From the NCBI RefSeq assembly GCF_030372275.1, contig NZ_JAUDDJ010000021.1: a stretch of DNA of 49,319 nucleotides; one strand, given 5' to 3'. Each line of letters begins with the position of its first letter. The stretch's first letter is position 1. Under the pieces are notes generated by a model. That model saw only the letters and a list, made by a program, of their open reading frames with translations, was not told the origin of the DNA and made no database searches. Shown here one piece after another: positions 13,841 through 23,827 of the stretch. The position numbers and the translations under genes are program-made. This DNA comes from Lawsonibacter sp900766145. Lineage in GTDB: Bacteria; Bacillota; Clostridia; Oscillospirales; Oscillospiraceae.

Positions 13841-14821
13841 TTAGTTGTTGGCCAGGGCGGCGGTGATGATAGCCATGGAGTAGACCTCCTGGGCGTTGCA
13901 GCCGCGGCTCAGGTCGTTGATGGGGGCGTTCAGGCCCAGCAGGATGGGGCCGTAGGCCTCGAAGGAGCCCAGACGCTGAGCGATCTTGTAGCCGATGTTG
14001 CCGGCGTTGATGTCGGGGAAGATGAAGGTGTTGGCGTAGCCGGCCACCTTGGAGTCGGGGCACTTGGTCTTGGCCACACGGGGGGACACGGCGGCGTCAA
14101 ACTGCAGCTCGCCGTCCACAGGCACGTCGGGCATGGCGGCCTTGGCCTTCTCGCAGGCGTTGCGCATCTTGTCCACGTCCTCGCCCTTGCCGGAGCCGAA
14201 GGTGGAGTAGCTCAGGAAGGCAACCTTGGGGTCGATACCGAAGATCCGGGCACACTTGGCGGTCTCCACGGCGATCTCAACCAGCTCGTCCTCGCTGGGC
14301 TTGATGTTGATGGCGCAGTCGCCCATGGCCAGCACGTCGTTGTCGCCGGTGGCGGAGGGACGAACCAGGATGAAGCAGGAGGAGACGATCTTGTTGCCGG
14401 GCTTGGTCTTGACCAGCTGCAGAGCAGGACGCACGGTGTCGGCGGTGGAGTAGGTGGCGCCGCCCAGCAGAGCATCGGCCTCGCCCATAGCCACCAGCAT
14501 GGTGCCGAAGTAGTTGCCCTTCTTCAGAGCAGCGCGGCACTCCTCCTCGGTCATCTTGCCCTTGCGCAGCTCCACCATCTTGGCAATCATAGCGTCCATG
14601 TTCTCGTAGGTCTCGGGGTCTACGATGATGGCGCCGCGGATGTTGAAGCCGGCATCCTCAGCGGCGGCACGAACGTCCTCTTCCTTGCCGATGAGCACGG
14701 GGGTCAGGAACGTACCGGACAGCAGGCGGGCAGAGGCCTCCAGAATACGGGGATCGGTGCCCTCAGTGAATACGATCTTGCGGGGATGAGCCTTCAGAAT
14801 GTCGATGAGTTTCTTGAACAT
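13841..14821 (-). CDS. pta: Phosphate acetyltransferase
   Basis: Pta interconverts acetyl-CoA and acetyl phosphate, the first step of acetate formation. From the ATG at 14821 (Shine-Dalgarno ggaagg) the product has 326 residues, normal for the short single-domain Pta. Family features include FTEGTDPRILEASARLL, GKMTEEECRAAL, GEADALLGGATYSTADTVRPALQLV, a Ser/Thr-rich substrate region SYSTFGSGKGEDV, and the C-terminal FIFPDINAGNIGYKIAQRLGSFEAYGPILLGLNAPINDLSRGCNAQEVYSMAIITA. The longer in-frame extension upstream to 15223 overlaps the divergent HTH gene and is rejected. ackA is not adjacent. The 3' end is duplicated downstream. Confidence 0.96.
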   Translation of the reverse strand: MFKKLIDILKAHPRKIVFTEGTDPRILEASARLLSGTFLTPVLIGKEEDVRAAAEDAGFNIRGAIIVDPETYENMDAMIAKMVELRKGKMTEEECRAALKKGNYFGTMLVAMGEADALLGGATYSTADTVRPALQLVKTKPGNKIVSSCFILVRPSATGDNDVLAMGDCAINIKPSEDELVEIAVETAKCARIFGIDPKVAFLSYSTFGSGKGEDVDKMRNACEKAKAAMPDVPVDGELQFDAAVSPRVAKTKCPDSKVAGYANTFIFPDINAGNIGYKIAQRLGSFEAYGPILLGLNAPINDLSRGCNAQEVYSMAIITAALANN

Positions 14822-15005
14822 GTGAACCATTCCTTCCAAAACAGAAACTTGGGTGCGGAGGAGCAAAAAAAAGCCCTCCTCGCTGCACTCTTTTCTGGGT
14901 CTATGGTAGCATTTTCCCGTGAAAAATGCAAGGGTTACTGCACTTTCATTTTGCCGGATTTCCCGGAAAGAATACAAAAAAACCCACGAAAATGAGAAAT
15001 TTCTC

Positions 15006-15034
15006 TTTACGAAAGGTATTGGGTCGTTTATACT
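15006..15034 (+). promoter_or_regulatory. Promoter of the HTH regulator/lepA unit
   Basis: TTTACG at 15006-15011, a 17-bp spacer and TATACT at 15029-15034. The rest of the ~290-bp divergent region from pta (14822-15115) shows only A/T-rich promoter-like sequence and no further gene. Confidence 0.65.
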
Positions 15035-15115
15035 ATACCAAGTGTATTGATTTTTACGAGTGGCCGCCGGGCGAGAGCGGCCGGCGACCTGGCCACTCGG
15101 ATAGAGGTGAACGAT

Positions 15116-15811
15116 TTGAACGCAGAATTTGCCCGTACCCTGTCTCTGCTGCGTCAGGAGAAAGGCGTCAGCCAGCGTGCTGCCGCCGCGGAGCTGGGGA
15201 TCTCTCAGGCCCTCATGTCCCACTATGAAAACGGCATCCGGGAGCCCGGACTGTCTTTTGTGGTCAAGGCCTGTGATTATTATGGAGTGTCCGCCGATTA
15301 CCTGCTGGGCCGGACCCTGACCCGGGACGGCACCACCATCGGGGCGGAGGAGCTCTACGACGTCAGCGAGGAGAAAAACAATTCCATGCGGGGTTCCGTG
15401 CTGGCCCTGCTGTCCAAGAAGCTGCTGGTGAACTCAGTGGGGATGCTCTTTGACCTGCTGGGAAAGACCGGGAACCGGGAGGCCATCCGCGCCGCCTCCA
15501 ACTACCTGTCCTCGGCGGTCTATTCCGTCTACCGTCAGCTCTACCACGCCAACCCGGCCAACAATCCGGACTTTTTCTCTGTCTCCCAGCGGCACGCCCA
15601 GACCGGCCTGGCCCAGGCAGACATGGAGCTGTCCCGGGTGGAGCTGGAGGACGCTCTGGCCCAGCATGCCAAGGAGAAAGGGAAGATGCCCGAGATGGAT
15701 CACGCCGCCCTGGCCCGGGACTATCCGGTGCTCTATCAGTCGATGCTGCAGCTGATCCACAACTCCGGAGAGCGGATGAACAAGCTCTTTGGTGGACGGG
15801 AGCAGAAATAA
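15116..15811 (+). CDS. XRE-family transcriptional regulator with C-terminal helical domain
   Basis: A TTG start at 15116 is chosen because gaggtg (15104-15109) stands at ideal spacing. The 231-residue product opens with a helix-turn-helix domain (about 5-62): FARTLSLLRQEKGVSQRAAAAELGISQALMSHYENGIREPGLSFVVKACDYYGVSADYLLG. The remaining ~165 residues are helical with no recognised catalytic motif and probably serve for oligomerisation or sensing. lepA starts 46 bp after the stop and probably shares the transcript. The regulon is unknown. Confidence 0.88.
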   Translation: MNAEFARTLSLLRQEKGVSQRAAAAELGISQALMSHYENGIREPGLSFVVKACDYYGVSADYLLGRTLTRDGTTIGAEELYDVSEEKNNSMRGSVLALLSKKLLVNSVGMLFDLLGKTGNREAIRAASNYLSSAVYSVYRQLYHANPANNPDFFSVSQRHAQTGLAQADMELSRVELEDALAQHAKEKGKMPEMDHAALARDYPVLYQSMLQLIHNSGERMNKLFGGREQK

Positions 15812-15857
15812 GCAGCCCCTGTTTTATGAATCTGAATCTTATCTTTGGAGGGTATCT

Positions 15858-17666
15858 ATGACCGATCAATCCAAAATTCGCAATTTTTCTATCATTGCCC
15901 ATATCGATCACGGAAAGTCTACCCTGTCGGACCGGCTGATTGAGCAGTGCCATGCGGTAACCGAGCGGCAGATGGAGTCCCAGCTGCTGGACAACATGGA
16001 CCTGGAGAAGGAGCGGGGCATCACCATCAAGGCCCGTGCCGTCCGGCTGGAATACCAGGCCCAGGATGGGGAGACCTATCACCTCAACCTCATTGACACC
16101 CCGGGCCATGTGGACTTCAACTACGAGGTGTCCCGGTCTCTGGCCGCCTGTGAGGGTGCGGTGCTGGTAGTTGACTCTACCCAGGGCGTAGAGGCCCAGA
16201 CCCTGGCCAACACCTATCTGGCCCTGGAGCACGACCTGGAGATCCTGCCCGTGTTCAATAAGATCGACCTGCCCGCTGCCAATCCTCAGAAGGCCAAGGA
16301 GGAGGTGGAGGCCATCATCGGTCTCCCCGCCATGGAGGCCCCGGAGATCTCCGCGAAAATGGGCGTCAACATCCCCGCCGTGCTGGAGGACATTGTGCAG
16401 AACGTGCCCGCCCCCACCGGCGACCCCAACGCCCCGCTGAAGGCCCTGGTCTTTGACAGCCAGTACGACCCCTATGTGGGCGTTATCGTTTACTTCCGTG
16501 TGATGGAGGGTACCCTGAAGAAGGGGATGAATGTGAAGATGATGGCCTCCGGCGCCTCCTACCAGGTGCTGGACTGCGGCTATCTCCGTCCCCTGGGCAT
16601 GGACTCCTGCCCGGAGCTCACCGCCGGCGAGGTAGGCTGGTTTACTGCCTCCATCAAGAACGTGAAGGACACCCGGGTGGGCGATACCATCACCGGAGTG
16701 GAGAGCCCTGCCGCTGAGGCGCTGCCCGGCTACCGCCCCGCCCAGGCCATGGTCTACTGCGGTATCTATACCCAGGACGGCTCCAAGTACCCCGACCTGC
16801 GGGACGCCCTGGAGAAGCTCCAGCTCAACGACGCCTCCCTGTCCTTCGAGCCTGAGTCCTCCATTGCCCTGGGCTTCGGCTTCCGCTGCGGCTTCCTGGG
16901 CATGCTCCACATGGAGATTATCCAGGAGCGTCTGGAGCGAGAGTTCGATCTGGACCTGGTCACCACACTACCTTCTGTAATTTACGAGGTAGATAAAACG
17001 GATGGGACTACCGTAAAGGTGGATAACCCCCACAACTACCCCGATCCCGGCCTGATCACCGAGGCCCGGGAGCCCTACGCCAAGGTGTCCATCATCGCGC
17101 CCCCCGACTATGTGGGCAACATCATGCCCATGTGTCAGGACCGCCGGGGCATTTTCAAGGACATGCAGTACCTGGACACCAACCTGGTGGAGCTGCACTA
17201 CTCCATGCCTCTGGGCGAGATCATCTACGACTTCTTTGACGCGCTCAAGGCCCGTACCAAGGGCTACGCCAGCCTGGACTATGAGCTGGAGGGCTACCAG
17301 CCCAGCCAGCTGGTGAAGGTGGACCTGCTCCTCAACGGCGACCAGGTAGACGCCCTCAGCTTCATTGCCCACAAGGATAAGGCCTACGGCCGGGCCCGGA
17401 AGATCTGCGAGAAGCTCAAGGAGAACATCCCCCGTCAGCTCTTTGAGGTGCCCATCCAGGCGGCCATCGGCGGTAAGATCATCGCCCGTGAGACCGTCAA
17501 GGCCATGCGTAAGGACGTGCTGGCCAAGTGCTACGGCGGCGACATTACCCGAAAGAAGAAGCTGCTGGAGAAGCAGAAGGAAGGCAAGAAAAAGATGAGA
17601 AGCCTCGGCACAGTTCAGATGCCCACCGAGGCGTTTATGGCAGTTCTCAAGCTGGACGAGGAATAA
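15858..17666 (+). CDS. lepA: Elongation factor 4 (LepA), ribosome-associated GTPase
   Basis: LepA is a translational GTPase related to EF-G. The 602-residue protein starts at the ATG at 15858 (Shine-Dalgarno ggaggg); upstream in-frame codons from 15789 overlap the HTH gene. GTPase motifs are G1 AHIDHGKS (residues ~14-21), G3 DTPGHVDF, and G4 NKID. EF-G-like domains II, III and V follow (GFGFRCGFLGMLHMEIIQERLEREF), and the LepA-specific C-terminal domain begins around residue 480 (LNGDQVDALSFIAHKDKAYGRARKICEKLKENIPRQLFEVPIQAAIGGKIIARETVKA). Full length and intact. Confidence 0.97.
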   Translation: MTDQSKIRNFSIIAHIDHGKSTLSDRLIEQCHAVTERQMESQLLDNMDLEKERGITIKARAVRLEYQAQDGETYHLNLIDTPGHVDFNYEVSRSLAACEGAVLVVDSTQGVEAQTLANTYLALEHDLEILPVFNKIDLPAANPQKAKEEVEAIIGLPAMEAPEISAKMGVNIPAVLEDIVQNVPAPTGDPNAPLKALVFDSQYDPYVGVIVYFRVMEGTLKKGMNVKMMASGASYQVLDCGYLRPLGMDSCPELTAGEVGWFTASIKNVKDTRVGDTITGVESPAAEALPGYRPAQAMVYCGIYTQDGSKYPDLRDALEKLQLNDASLSFEPESSIALGFGFRCGFLGMLHMEIIQERLEREFDLDLVTTLPSVIYEVDKTDGTTVKVDNPHNYPDPGLITEAREPYAKVSIIAPPDYVGNIMPMCQDRRGIFKDMQYLDTNLVELHYSMPLGEIIYDFFDALKARTKGYASLDYELEGYQPSQLVKVDLLLNGDQVDALSFIAHKDKAYGRARKICEKLKENIPRQLFEVPIQAAIGGKIIARETVKAMRKDVLAKCYGGDITRKKKLLEKQKEGKKKMRSLGTVQMPTEAFMAVLKLDEE

Positions 17667-17676
17667 GGGGAAACAT

Positions 17677-18045
17677 ATGATCAAATTCAACCACTTCAAT
17701 TTTAACGTCCTGGATCTGGACAAGAGCCTGGACTTCTACAAAAAGGCCCTGGGCCTGGAGCCTGTGCGGGTGAAGGACGCTGAGGACGGCTCCTTCCGTC
17801 TGGTGTACCTGGGGGATGGCCTCACCGAGTTTCAGCTGGAGCTGACTTGGCTGCGGGACCGCAAGGAGCCCTACAACCTGGGCGAGTGCGAGTTCCACCT
17901 GGCCTTCCACACCGATGAGTACGAGCAGCTGCACCAGAAGCACCAGGACATGGGCTGCATCTGCTTTGAAAACCCGGCCATGGGGATCTACTTCATCTCC
18001 GATCCCGACGGCTATTGGATTGAGATCGTGCCGGAAGATAAGTAA
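17677..18045 (+). CDS. VOC (glyoxalase/dioxygenase superfamily) protein
   Basis: A 122-residue protein with the vicinal-oxygen-chelate fold: an N-terminal HFNFNVLDLDKSLDFYKKALGLEP half and a C-terminal half ending FISDPDGYWIEIVPE. Its length and the DPDGYWIE ending resemble lactoylglutathione lyase-type (GloA) proteins. Candidate metal ligands are His7 region, Glu in LTEFQLEL, His in FHLAFH and Glu in WIEIV. The substrate is uncertain. It starts 10 bp after lepA with Shine-Dalgarno aggggaaa. Confidence 0.85.
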   Translation: MIKFNHFNFNVLDLDKSLDFYKKALGLEPVRVKDAEDGSFRLVYLGDGLTEFQLELTWLRDRKEPYNLGECEFHLAFHTDEYEQLHQKHQDMGCICFENPAMGIYFISDPDGYWIEIVPEDK

Positions 18046-18083
18046 AAAAGAGACCTGACGGATGTTCCGTCAGGTCTCTTTTT
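18044..18083 (+). terminator. Terminator between the VOC gene and livF
   Basis: A perfect inverted repeat (about 18047-18062 with 18066-18081, loop TGT) with T run on one side and A run on the other. It can serve both converging units. Confidence 0.9.
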
Positions 18084-18085
18084 GT

Positions 18086-18767
18086 TTAGCCCAGATAGGC
18101 CTTTTTCACTTGTTCGTTGTTGAGCAGCTCTTTGCCCGAGCCGGACAGGGTAAGCTTGCCGGTCTCCAGCACATAGGCCACATCGGCAATGCGCAGGGCC
18201 ATGTTGGCGTTTTGCTCGATGAGCAGCACGGTGACGCCCTGGCGGTTGATCTCCTTAATGATGTCAAAGATACCCTTCACCACAATGGGGGCCAGACCCA
18301 GGGAGGGCTCATCCATCATGATGATCTTGGGGCGGGACATAAGGGCCCGGCCCACGGCCAGCATCTGCTGCTCGCCGCCGGACAGGGTGCCCGCTGCCTG
18401 CCAGGAGCGCTCCTTGAGGCGGGGGAAGAGCTCATAGACCCAGTTGAGGTCATCGTCCAGGCTGTCCCGGCGCAGGTAGGCGCCGATCTTCAGGTTCTCC
18501 AGCACGGTGAGGTCAGGGAACACGTGGCGGCCCTCGGGCACCAGGGTGATGCCCTTGGAGACGATGCGGTCGGGGCTGAGGGCGGTAATGTCCTCCCCCT
18601 GGAGATGGATGCGGCCGTGGGCAGGCTTCACCAGTCCGGCGATGGTACGAAGGGTGGTGGATTTGCCCGCGCCGTTGGCTCCAATGAGGGTGACGATCTT
18701 CCGCTCAGGCACCTCAAAGGTGATGCCCTTGACGGCTTCGATGCCGCCGTAGCGTACCTTCAATTCA

Positions 18768-18781
<14 letters not shown>
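18086..18781 (-). CDS. livF: Branched-chain amino acid ABC transporter, ATP-binding protein LivF
   Basis: The second ATPase of the Liv importer, 231 residues from the ATG at 18781. It has Walker A GANGAGKST, Q-loop region LVPEGRHVFPDLTV, signature LSGGEQQML, Walker B KIIMMDEPSLGLAP and the switch in VLLIEQNAN. The EGR/HVFPDLTV pattern is characteristic of LivF. The start overlaps the end of livG by 14 bp. It is the last gene of the livJ-H-M-G-F operon. Confidence 0.96.
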
Positions 18782-19615
<834 letters not shown>

Positions 19616-19619
<4 letters not shown>

Positions 19620-20767
19620 TTCGCCACCTCCTTGGTTTTCTTACGGGGTTTGAGCAGGTCTGTGATCTCCTTGTTGCCCATGATGCCCTGACGGAAGAAC
19701 AGCACCACGATCATGATGACCACAGAGAAGACCACCATGCGGAAGCCGTTGCGGAACAGCCCCAGCTTGATGCCCAGGAAGGAGCCCATGTCCAGGCCGC
19801 GCAGCCACCACTCGGAGCAGGCCACATACAGGAAGGTGGACAGGACGGAGCCGGAGATGGAGCCGATACCGCCAATGACCACGATGAGCAGGATCTCATA
19901 GGTCATAGTGGAGGTGTACACCTTGGCCTGGGCATTGTTGGCGAACATGGCAAACAGAGCGCCGCCCACGCCGGAGAAGAAGGAGCTGATGACGAAGGAG
20001 AGCATCTTGTGCTTGGCCAGGTTGATGCCCATGGCCTCGGCGGCGATCTCGTCCTCCCGGATAGCCTTAAAGGCCCGGCCGTAGGAGGAGTTGATGAGCA
20101 TGACGATGATGGCCACGCAGATGATCATGATGAGCATGGGGAAGAAGGAGGACAGGTAGAACACCACCTTGCCGCTGGAGTCGGTGATGTTGAAGTTGTT
20201 GAAGGTGGGGATCTGGGTGATCATGTTGGCACCGTTGGTGACAGGGCCCAGGGCCTGCCACTGGAAGATGGCCCGGATGATCTCGGCAAAGCCCAGGGTG
20301 GCGATGGCCAGGTAATCGCTCTTGAGCCGCAGCACCGGCAGGCCGATGAGCCAGGCGAAGAAGGCGGCCACACAGCCTCCCAGGATAATAGCCAGCACCA
20401 CGCCCAGAATAAGGCCGGTGGGGGTGTCCAGACCGCCGAACAGGTCGGGCAGGGAGAACTTCACGGCCGAGCCGCCGAACAGGTAGTACACCGTGTCCTT
20501 GGCAGAGACAGGGACGGTGAGGATGGCGTAGGTGTAGGCGCCCAGCAGCATAAAGCCCGCCTGGCCCAGGGAGAACAGGCCGGTAAAGCCGTTGACCAGG
20601 TTCATGGACACGGCCACCAGGGAGTAGACCGCGCCCTTTTTCAGTACCACAAACAGCTGGCTGGTGGGGGCGAGGGTGTTCTCCAGCACGATCACCAGAA
20701 CCAGCACCAGAATCGAGGCGGCCAGCCCAAGCAGGGCGCCCCGTTTGCTTCGTTTCTCTTGAATCAT
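19616..20767 (-). CDS. livM: Branched-chain amino acid ABC transporter, permease LivM
   Basis: A 383-residue inner-membrane permease with about 8-10 hydrophobic segments and the LivM-typical motifs YSLVAVSMNLVNGFTGLFSLGQAGFMLLGAY and LPVLRLKSDYLAIATLGFAEIIR. The EAA-like loop RAFKAIREDEIAAEAMGINLAKHKM contacts the ATPases. It starts 12 bp after livH with its own Shine-Dalgarno and overlaps livG at its end. Confidence 0.96.
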
Positions 20768-20779
20768 AGCGCTACCTCC

Positions 20780-21664
20780 TTACACCTTATCCGTGGCCTT
20801 TTCACCGAACAGGCCGGTGGGCTTAAAGACCAGAATGATGATGAGCAGGGCAAAGGTAAAGGCGTCCACGAAGGTGGTGGCTCCCTCAAAGGGCAGGATT
20901 TTCACGAAGTTTTCGCAGATGCCGATGAGGAAGGCGCCGATCACCGCGCCGGGGATGGAGCCGATGCCCCCGAACACCGCGGCCACAAAGGCCTTCAGTC
21001 CGGGCATGGAGCCCACGGTGGGCACCACGGAGGAGTAGGTGGTGAAGTAGAGCATGGAGCCAATGGCCGCCAGAGCGGAGCCGATGATAAAGGTGATGGA
21101 GATGACGGAGTTGATTTTGATGCCCATGAGCTGACTGGTCTCAAAATCCTTGGCCACGGCACGCATAGCCATGCCCACCTTGGTGCGGTTGATGAGCTGG
21201 GTGAGCAGGATGACCAGAGCCACTACCAGGAAGGGGGTGAGGATGACCACCCACTTGATGGAGGTGCCCGCCACGGTGATGGTGTCGGACAGGAAGGGGA
21301 GGGAGGGGTAGATCATGGGCTGACCGCCGGTGACGTAGGTGGCGGTGTTTTGAAGCAGATAGCTCACGCCGATGGCGGAGATCATCACGCTCATACGGGG
21401 GGCGGAGCGCAGGGGCTTGTAGGCCACGCGTTCAATGCAGAAGCCCAGGGCCACCGTCAGGATGACCACCAGGGGCAGGGCTACATACAGGGGGAAGGAG
21501 GCGCTGAGATAGATGCCCAGAAGACCTGCCACCATAAACACGTCGCCGTGGGCGAAGTTAATGAGGCGCAAAATGCCGTATACCATGGTGTAGCCGATGG
21601 CGATCAGGGCGTATTGTCCGCCCACCGAGATGCCGAACAGCAGGGTGGAGATGAAAAATTCCAT
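20780..21664 (-). CDS. livH: Branched-chain amino acid ABC transporter, permease LivH
   Basis: The partner permease, 294 residues with about 8 membrane segments. LivH features are GGQYALIAIGYTMVYGILRLINFAHGDVFM near the N-terminus, AYKPLRSAPRMSVMISAIGVSYLLQN, and the EAA-like loop MRAVAKDFETSQLMGIKINSVIS. Shine-Dalgarno gaggaaa. It is separated from livJ by 160 bp containing a strong hairpin. Confidence 0.96.
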   Translation of the reverse strand: MEFFISTLLFGISVGGQYALIAIGYTMVYGILRLINFAHGDVFMVAGLLGIYLSASFPLYVALPLVVILTVALGFCIERVAYKPLRSAPRMSVMISAIGVSYLLQNTATYVTGGQPMIYPSLPFLSDTITVAGTSIKWVVILTPFLVVALVILLTQLINRTKVGMAMRAVAKDFETSQLMGIKINSVISITFIIGSALAAIGSMLYFTTYSSVVPTVGSMPGLKAFVAAVFGGIGSIPGAVIGAFLIGICENFVKILPFEGATTFVDAFTFALLIIILVFKPTGLFGEKATDKV

Positions 21665-21762
21665 GGAATTTCCTCCTCAGTCAAAGTTTTGCTGGACAGT
21701 CCCAAAAAGAGGGGGAGACCGCCTCCTTTTGGGGCGGCCCAGCGGGAGGGTGGATACAGAAT

Positions 21763-21790
21763 TGGCGGGGACCCGAGGGGGCCCCCGCCA
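21763..21790 (-). terminator. Intercistronic hairpin between livJ and livH (attenuator)
   Basis: A G/C-rich stem (21763-21770 with 21782-21790) lies 34 bases after the livJ stop. On the minus strand only a weak T-containing tail follows. Such hairpins usually let the binding protein be made in excess over the membrane parts. Confidence 0.6.
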
Positions 21791-21824
21791 AACCGTAAAT
21801 CAAATAAATTGCGGGGCGGGGAGC

Positions 21825-23030
21825 TTACTTCGCTACCGTCTGCTGGGTCTCCAGCTCCCAGGCACCGTCGTTGGTGGAGTGCTTGATGTAGGCGGTGTCA
21901 CGCACGGCGTCGCCGTTGGTGTCGTCAAAGGCGATGTGGCCGGACACGCCGTCATACTCCACATCCCACAGGGCGGCCTTGATGGCGGCGGGGTCTACGC
22001 TGTCGGCCTTCTTGATGGCCTCCAGGGCCACATAGTAGGCGTCATAGCCCATGGCGGTGACCGCGGCTACGGTGTCGTTGCCGCCGTTGGCCTCCAGAGC
22101 GCCGGAGGCGGTGTTGATGTATTCCTTCACACTTTTATCAAAGGTGGGGTTGCCGCCCTCCTGATAGAAGGTGGACACGTACAGCTGAATGTCGGTGCCC
22201 TTGGCGGCCTCCAGGACCATGTTGTCATCCAGGGTGTCAGAGCCTACGAAGGGGATATCCAGGCCCAGAGAGGCGGCCTGAGTGATGATCTGAGTGGCAT
22301 AGGCGATGGACACGGGGGTGAAGATAACGTCGGCGCCTTCGGCCTTAGCTTTGTTCAGGTAGGAGTTAAAGTCGGAGTTGTTAGTGGGGAAAGTGTCTTT
22401 GATGACCGTGCCGCCGGCGGCGGTAAAAGCCTGTTCGAAATAAGTGATCAGGCCCTGGTCATACTCGTTGCCCATCTCACCCAGGCAGTAGGCGGTCTGA
22501 GCCTGAAGCTTTTCCTGAGAGAAGCTGGCCAACAGAGGGGCCTGGAAGGAGTCTACAAAGCAGATGCGGAAGTAGTAGTCGTTGCCGGCAGTGACGTTGG
22601 GGTTGGTGCAGGTCACGCCGATGGCGGGGATGCCCGCGTTGCCGAAGATGGGGCCGGCCGCCATGGACACGCCGGAGCCGTAGGAGCCCAGCACCAGGGC
22701 CACGCCCTCACTGACCAGCTGGGAAGCCGCGGTGGGGGCCTTGTCGGTGGAGGAGCCGTTGTCAGCGTAGACCAATTCCACCTTGTACTCCTCGCCGCCC
22801 ACGGTGACGGTGGGAGTCTCGGAGTTGGCGAACTGCATGCCCAGCATTTCCTTCTTGCCGCCGGAAGCGGAGTCGCCGGAGGCGGGCTCAAACACGCCGA
22901 TCTTGACTACCTTGTCGCCGGAGGTGGAGCCGCCGCTGGAATTGGAGCCGCCGGAGCTGCTGTTGCCGCAGCCGGCCAGAGCGGAGACCATCAGGGCGCA
23001 GGACATAGCCAAAGCCAAAAATCGTTTCAT
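21825..23030 (-). CDS. livJ: Branched-chain amino acid ABC transporter, substrate-binding lipoprotein
   Basis: A 401-residue extracellular binding protein. The start is the ATG at 23030 (Shine-Dalgarno ggagg), giving a lipoprotein signal MKRFLALAMSCALMVSALAGC with the lipobox Cys at residue 21, then a Ser/Gly linker. The mature part has the periplasmic-binding type I (Leu/Ile/Val-binding) fold: KIGVFEPASGDSASGGKKEMLGMQFA, VLGSYGSGVSMAAGPIFGNAGIPAIGVTCTNPNVT. Its position at the head of the liv operon supports the role. The exact ligand cannot be read from sequence. Confidence 0.95.
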   Translation of the reverse strand: MKRFLALAMSCALMVSALAGCGNSSSGGSNSSGGSTSGDKVVKIGVFEPASGDSASGGKKEMLGMQFANSETPTVTVGGEEYKVELVYADNGSSTDKAPTAASQLVSEGVALVLGSYGSGVSMAAGPIFGNAGIPAIGVTCTNPNVTAGNDYYFRICFVDSFQAPLLASFSQEKLQAQTAYCLGEMGNEYDQGLITYFEQAFTAAGGTVIKDTFPTNNSDFNSYLNKAKAEGADVIFTPVSIAYATQIITQAASLGLDIPFVGSDTLDDNMVLEAAKGTDIQLYVSTFYQEGGNPTFDKSVKEYINTASGALEANGGNDTVAAVTAMGYDAYYVALEAIKKADSVDPAAIKAALWDVEYDGVSGHIAFDDTNGDAVRDTAYIKHSTNDGAWELETQQTVAK

Positions 23031-23111
23031 TTTGCTTTCCTCCAATCTTTTTCGGGCAGAATCCCGAATGTCCACAAGGAAAAGACAAATGTCCGTGTGA
23101 ACTTGTGGTTT

Positions 23112-23140
23112 ATTATAGCAAAGCGTCAAAGAAATTGCAA
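23112..23140 (-). promoter_or_regulatory. Promoter of the liv operon
   Basis: On the minus strand TTGCAA (23135-23140), a 17-bp spacer and TATAAT (23112-23117). It gives a leader of about 75 nt with a small hairpin at 23049-23066. Confidence 0.75.
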
Positions 23141-23220
23141 GGGCAATTCAGAAAAGTTTCAGATTCGGCAGGTTTCAGACAAAGGCAGGAAAATGGGGCA
23201 GGAAAATGGGAAAAAGAAAC

Positions 23221-23257
23221 AAAAGGCGCCCCCGGCTTGTTGCCGGAGACGCCTTAG
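23221..23257 (-). terminator. Terminator after the GtrA-like gene
   Basis: An imperfect G/C-rich hairpin (about 23223-23255) ends in AAGGCG on one side and is followed on the minus strand by TTGTTTCTTTTT. Confidence 0.8.
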
Positions 23258-23272
23258 CGGGAAGGAAGAGTA

Positions 23273-23827
23273 TTACTTTTTCTGGGCCTCGCCCTCGGGG
23301 AAGATGATCTTGTTGACGAAGAAGAAGATCACCATGGAGATACCGCCGTTGAGTACCACGGTACCGATGTTGTAGATGAAGGCGGGCACGAACAGGCCTG
23401 CCACCGCCATCCAGATGCAGTTGATGGAATTGACGATGCAGGTGATGATGCAGAAGGCAATGACATACCACAGGATCTGATAGGCCAGGTTGCCCTTGCT
23501 GCGAAAGACCAGGTTGCGCTGGAGGGGGAAGTTGATGCACTCGCCGATGACCATGGCAACCATGTAGGCGCAGAAGTAGGGCAGGCCGCCGTGGTCCACG
23601 TCGTAGCCCAGGATGTTCCACTGGAAGGTCTCGCCAAACAGGGTGATGGGGATGCCCGGCCAGCCGAAGTCCACCATGGGCAGACCGGCAAAGGCGGCGG
23701 GCAGGAAGGTCAGCAGAATGTACTTGAAGACAGTGATCAGGTTGCTGACGATGACGAACAGGCCGCCCTCCCGAATCCACTTGGCGGCTCCGGGATGCTT
23801 GGCCGCAAAATTAGTCCAAAAACTCAC
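23273..23827 (-). CDS. GtrA-like membrane protein
   Basis: A 184-residue protein with four predicted membrane helices (about 22-50, 85-103, 115-140, 148-172). The arrangement and the FPLQRNLVFRSKGN segment before helix three fit the GtrA family, small proteins thought to move lipid-linked sugars across the membrane or support glycosyltransferases. The start is GTG, overlapping the GH3 stop (GTGA), so it is translationally coupled to the glycosidase upstream. Coupling of a GtrA-like protein with a GH3 enzyme is unusual by function, and the substrate is unknown. Confidence 0.75.
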   Translation of the reverse strand: MSFWTNFAAKHPGAAKWIREGGLFVIVSNLITVFKYILLTFLPAAFAGLPMVDFGWPGIPITLFGETFQWNILGYDVDHGGLPYFCAYMVAMVIGECINFPLQRNLVFRSKGNLAYQILWYVIAFCIITCIVNSINCIWMAVAGLFVPAFIYNIGTVVLNGGISMVIFFFVNKIIFPEGEAQKK

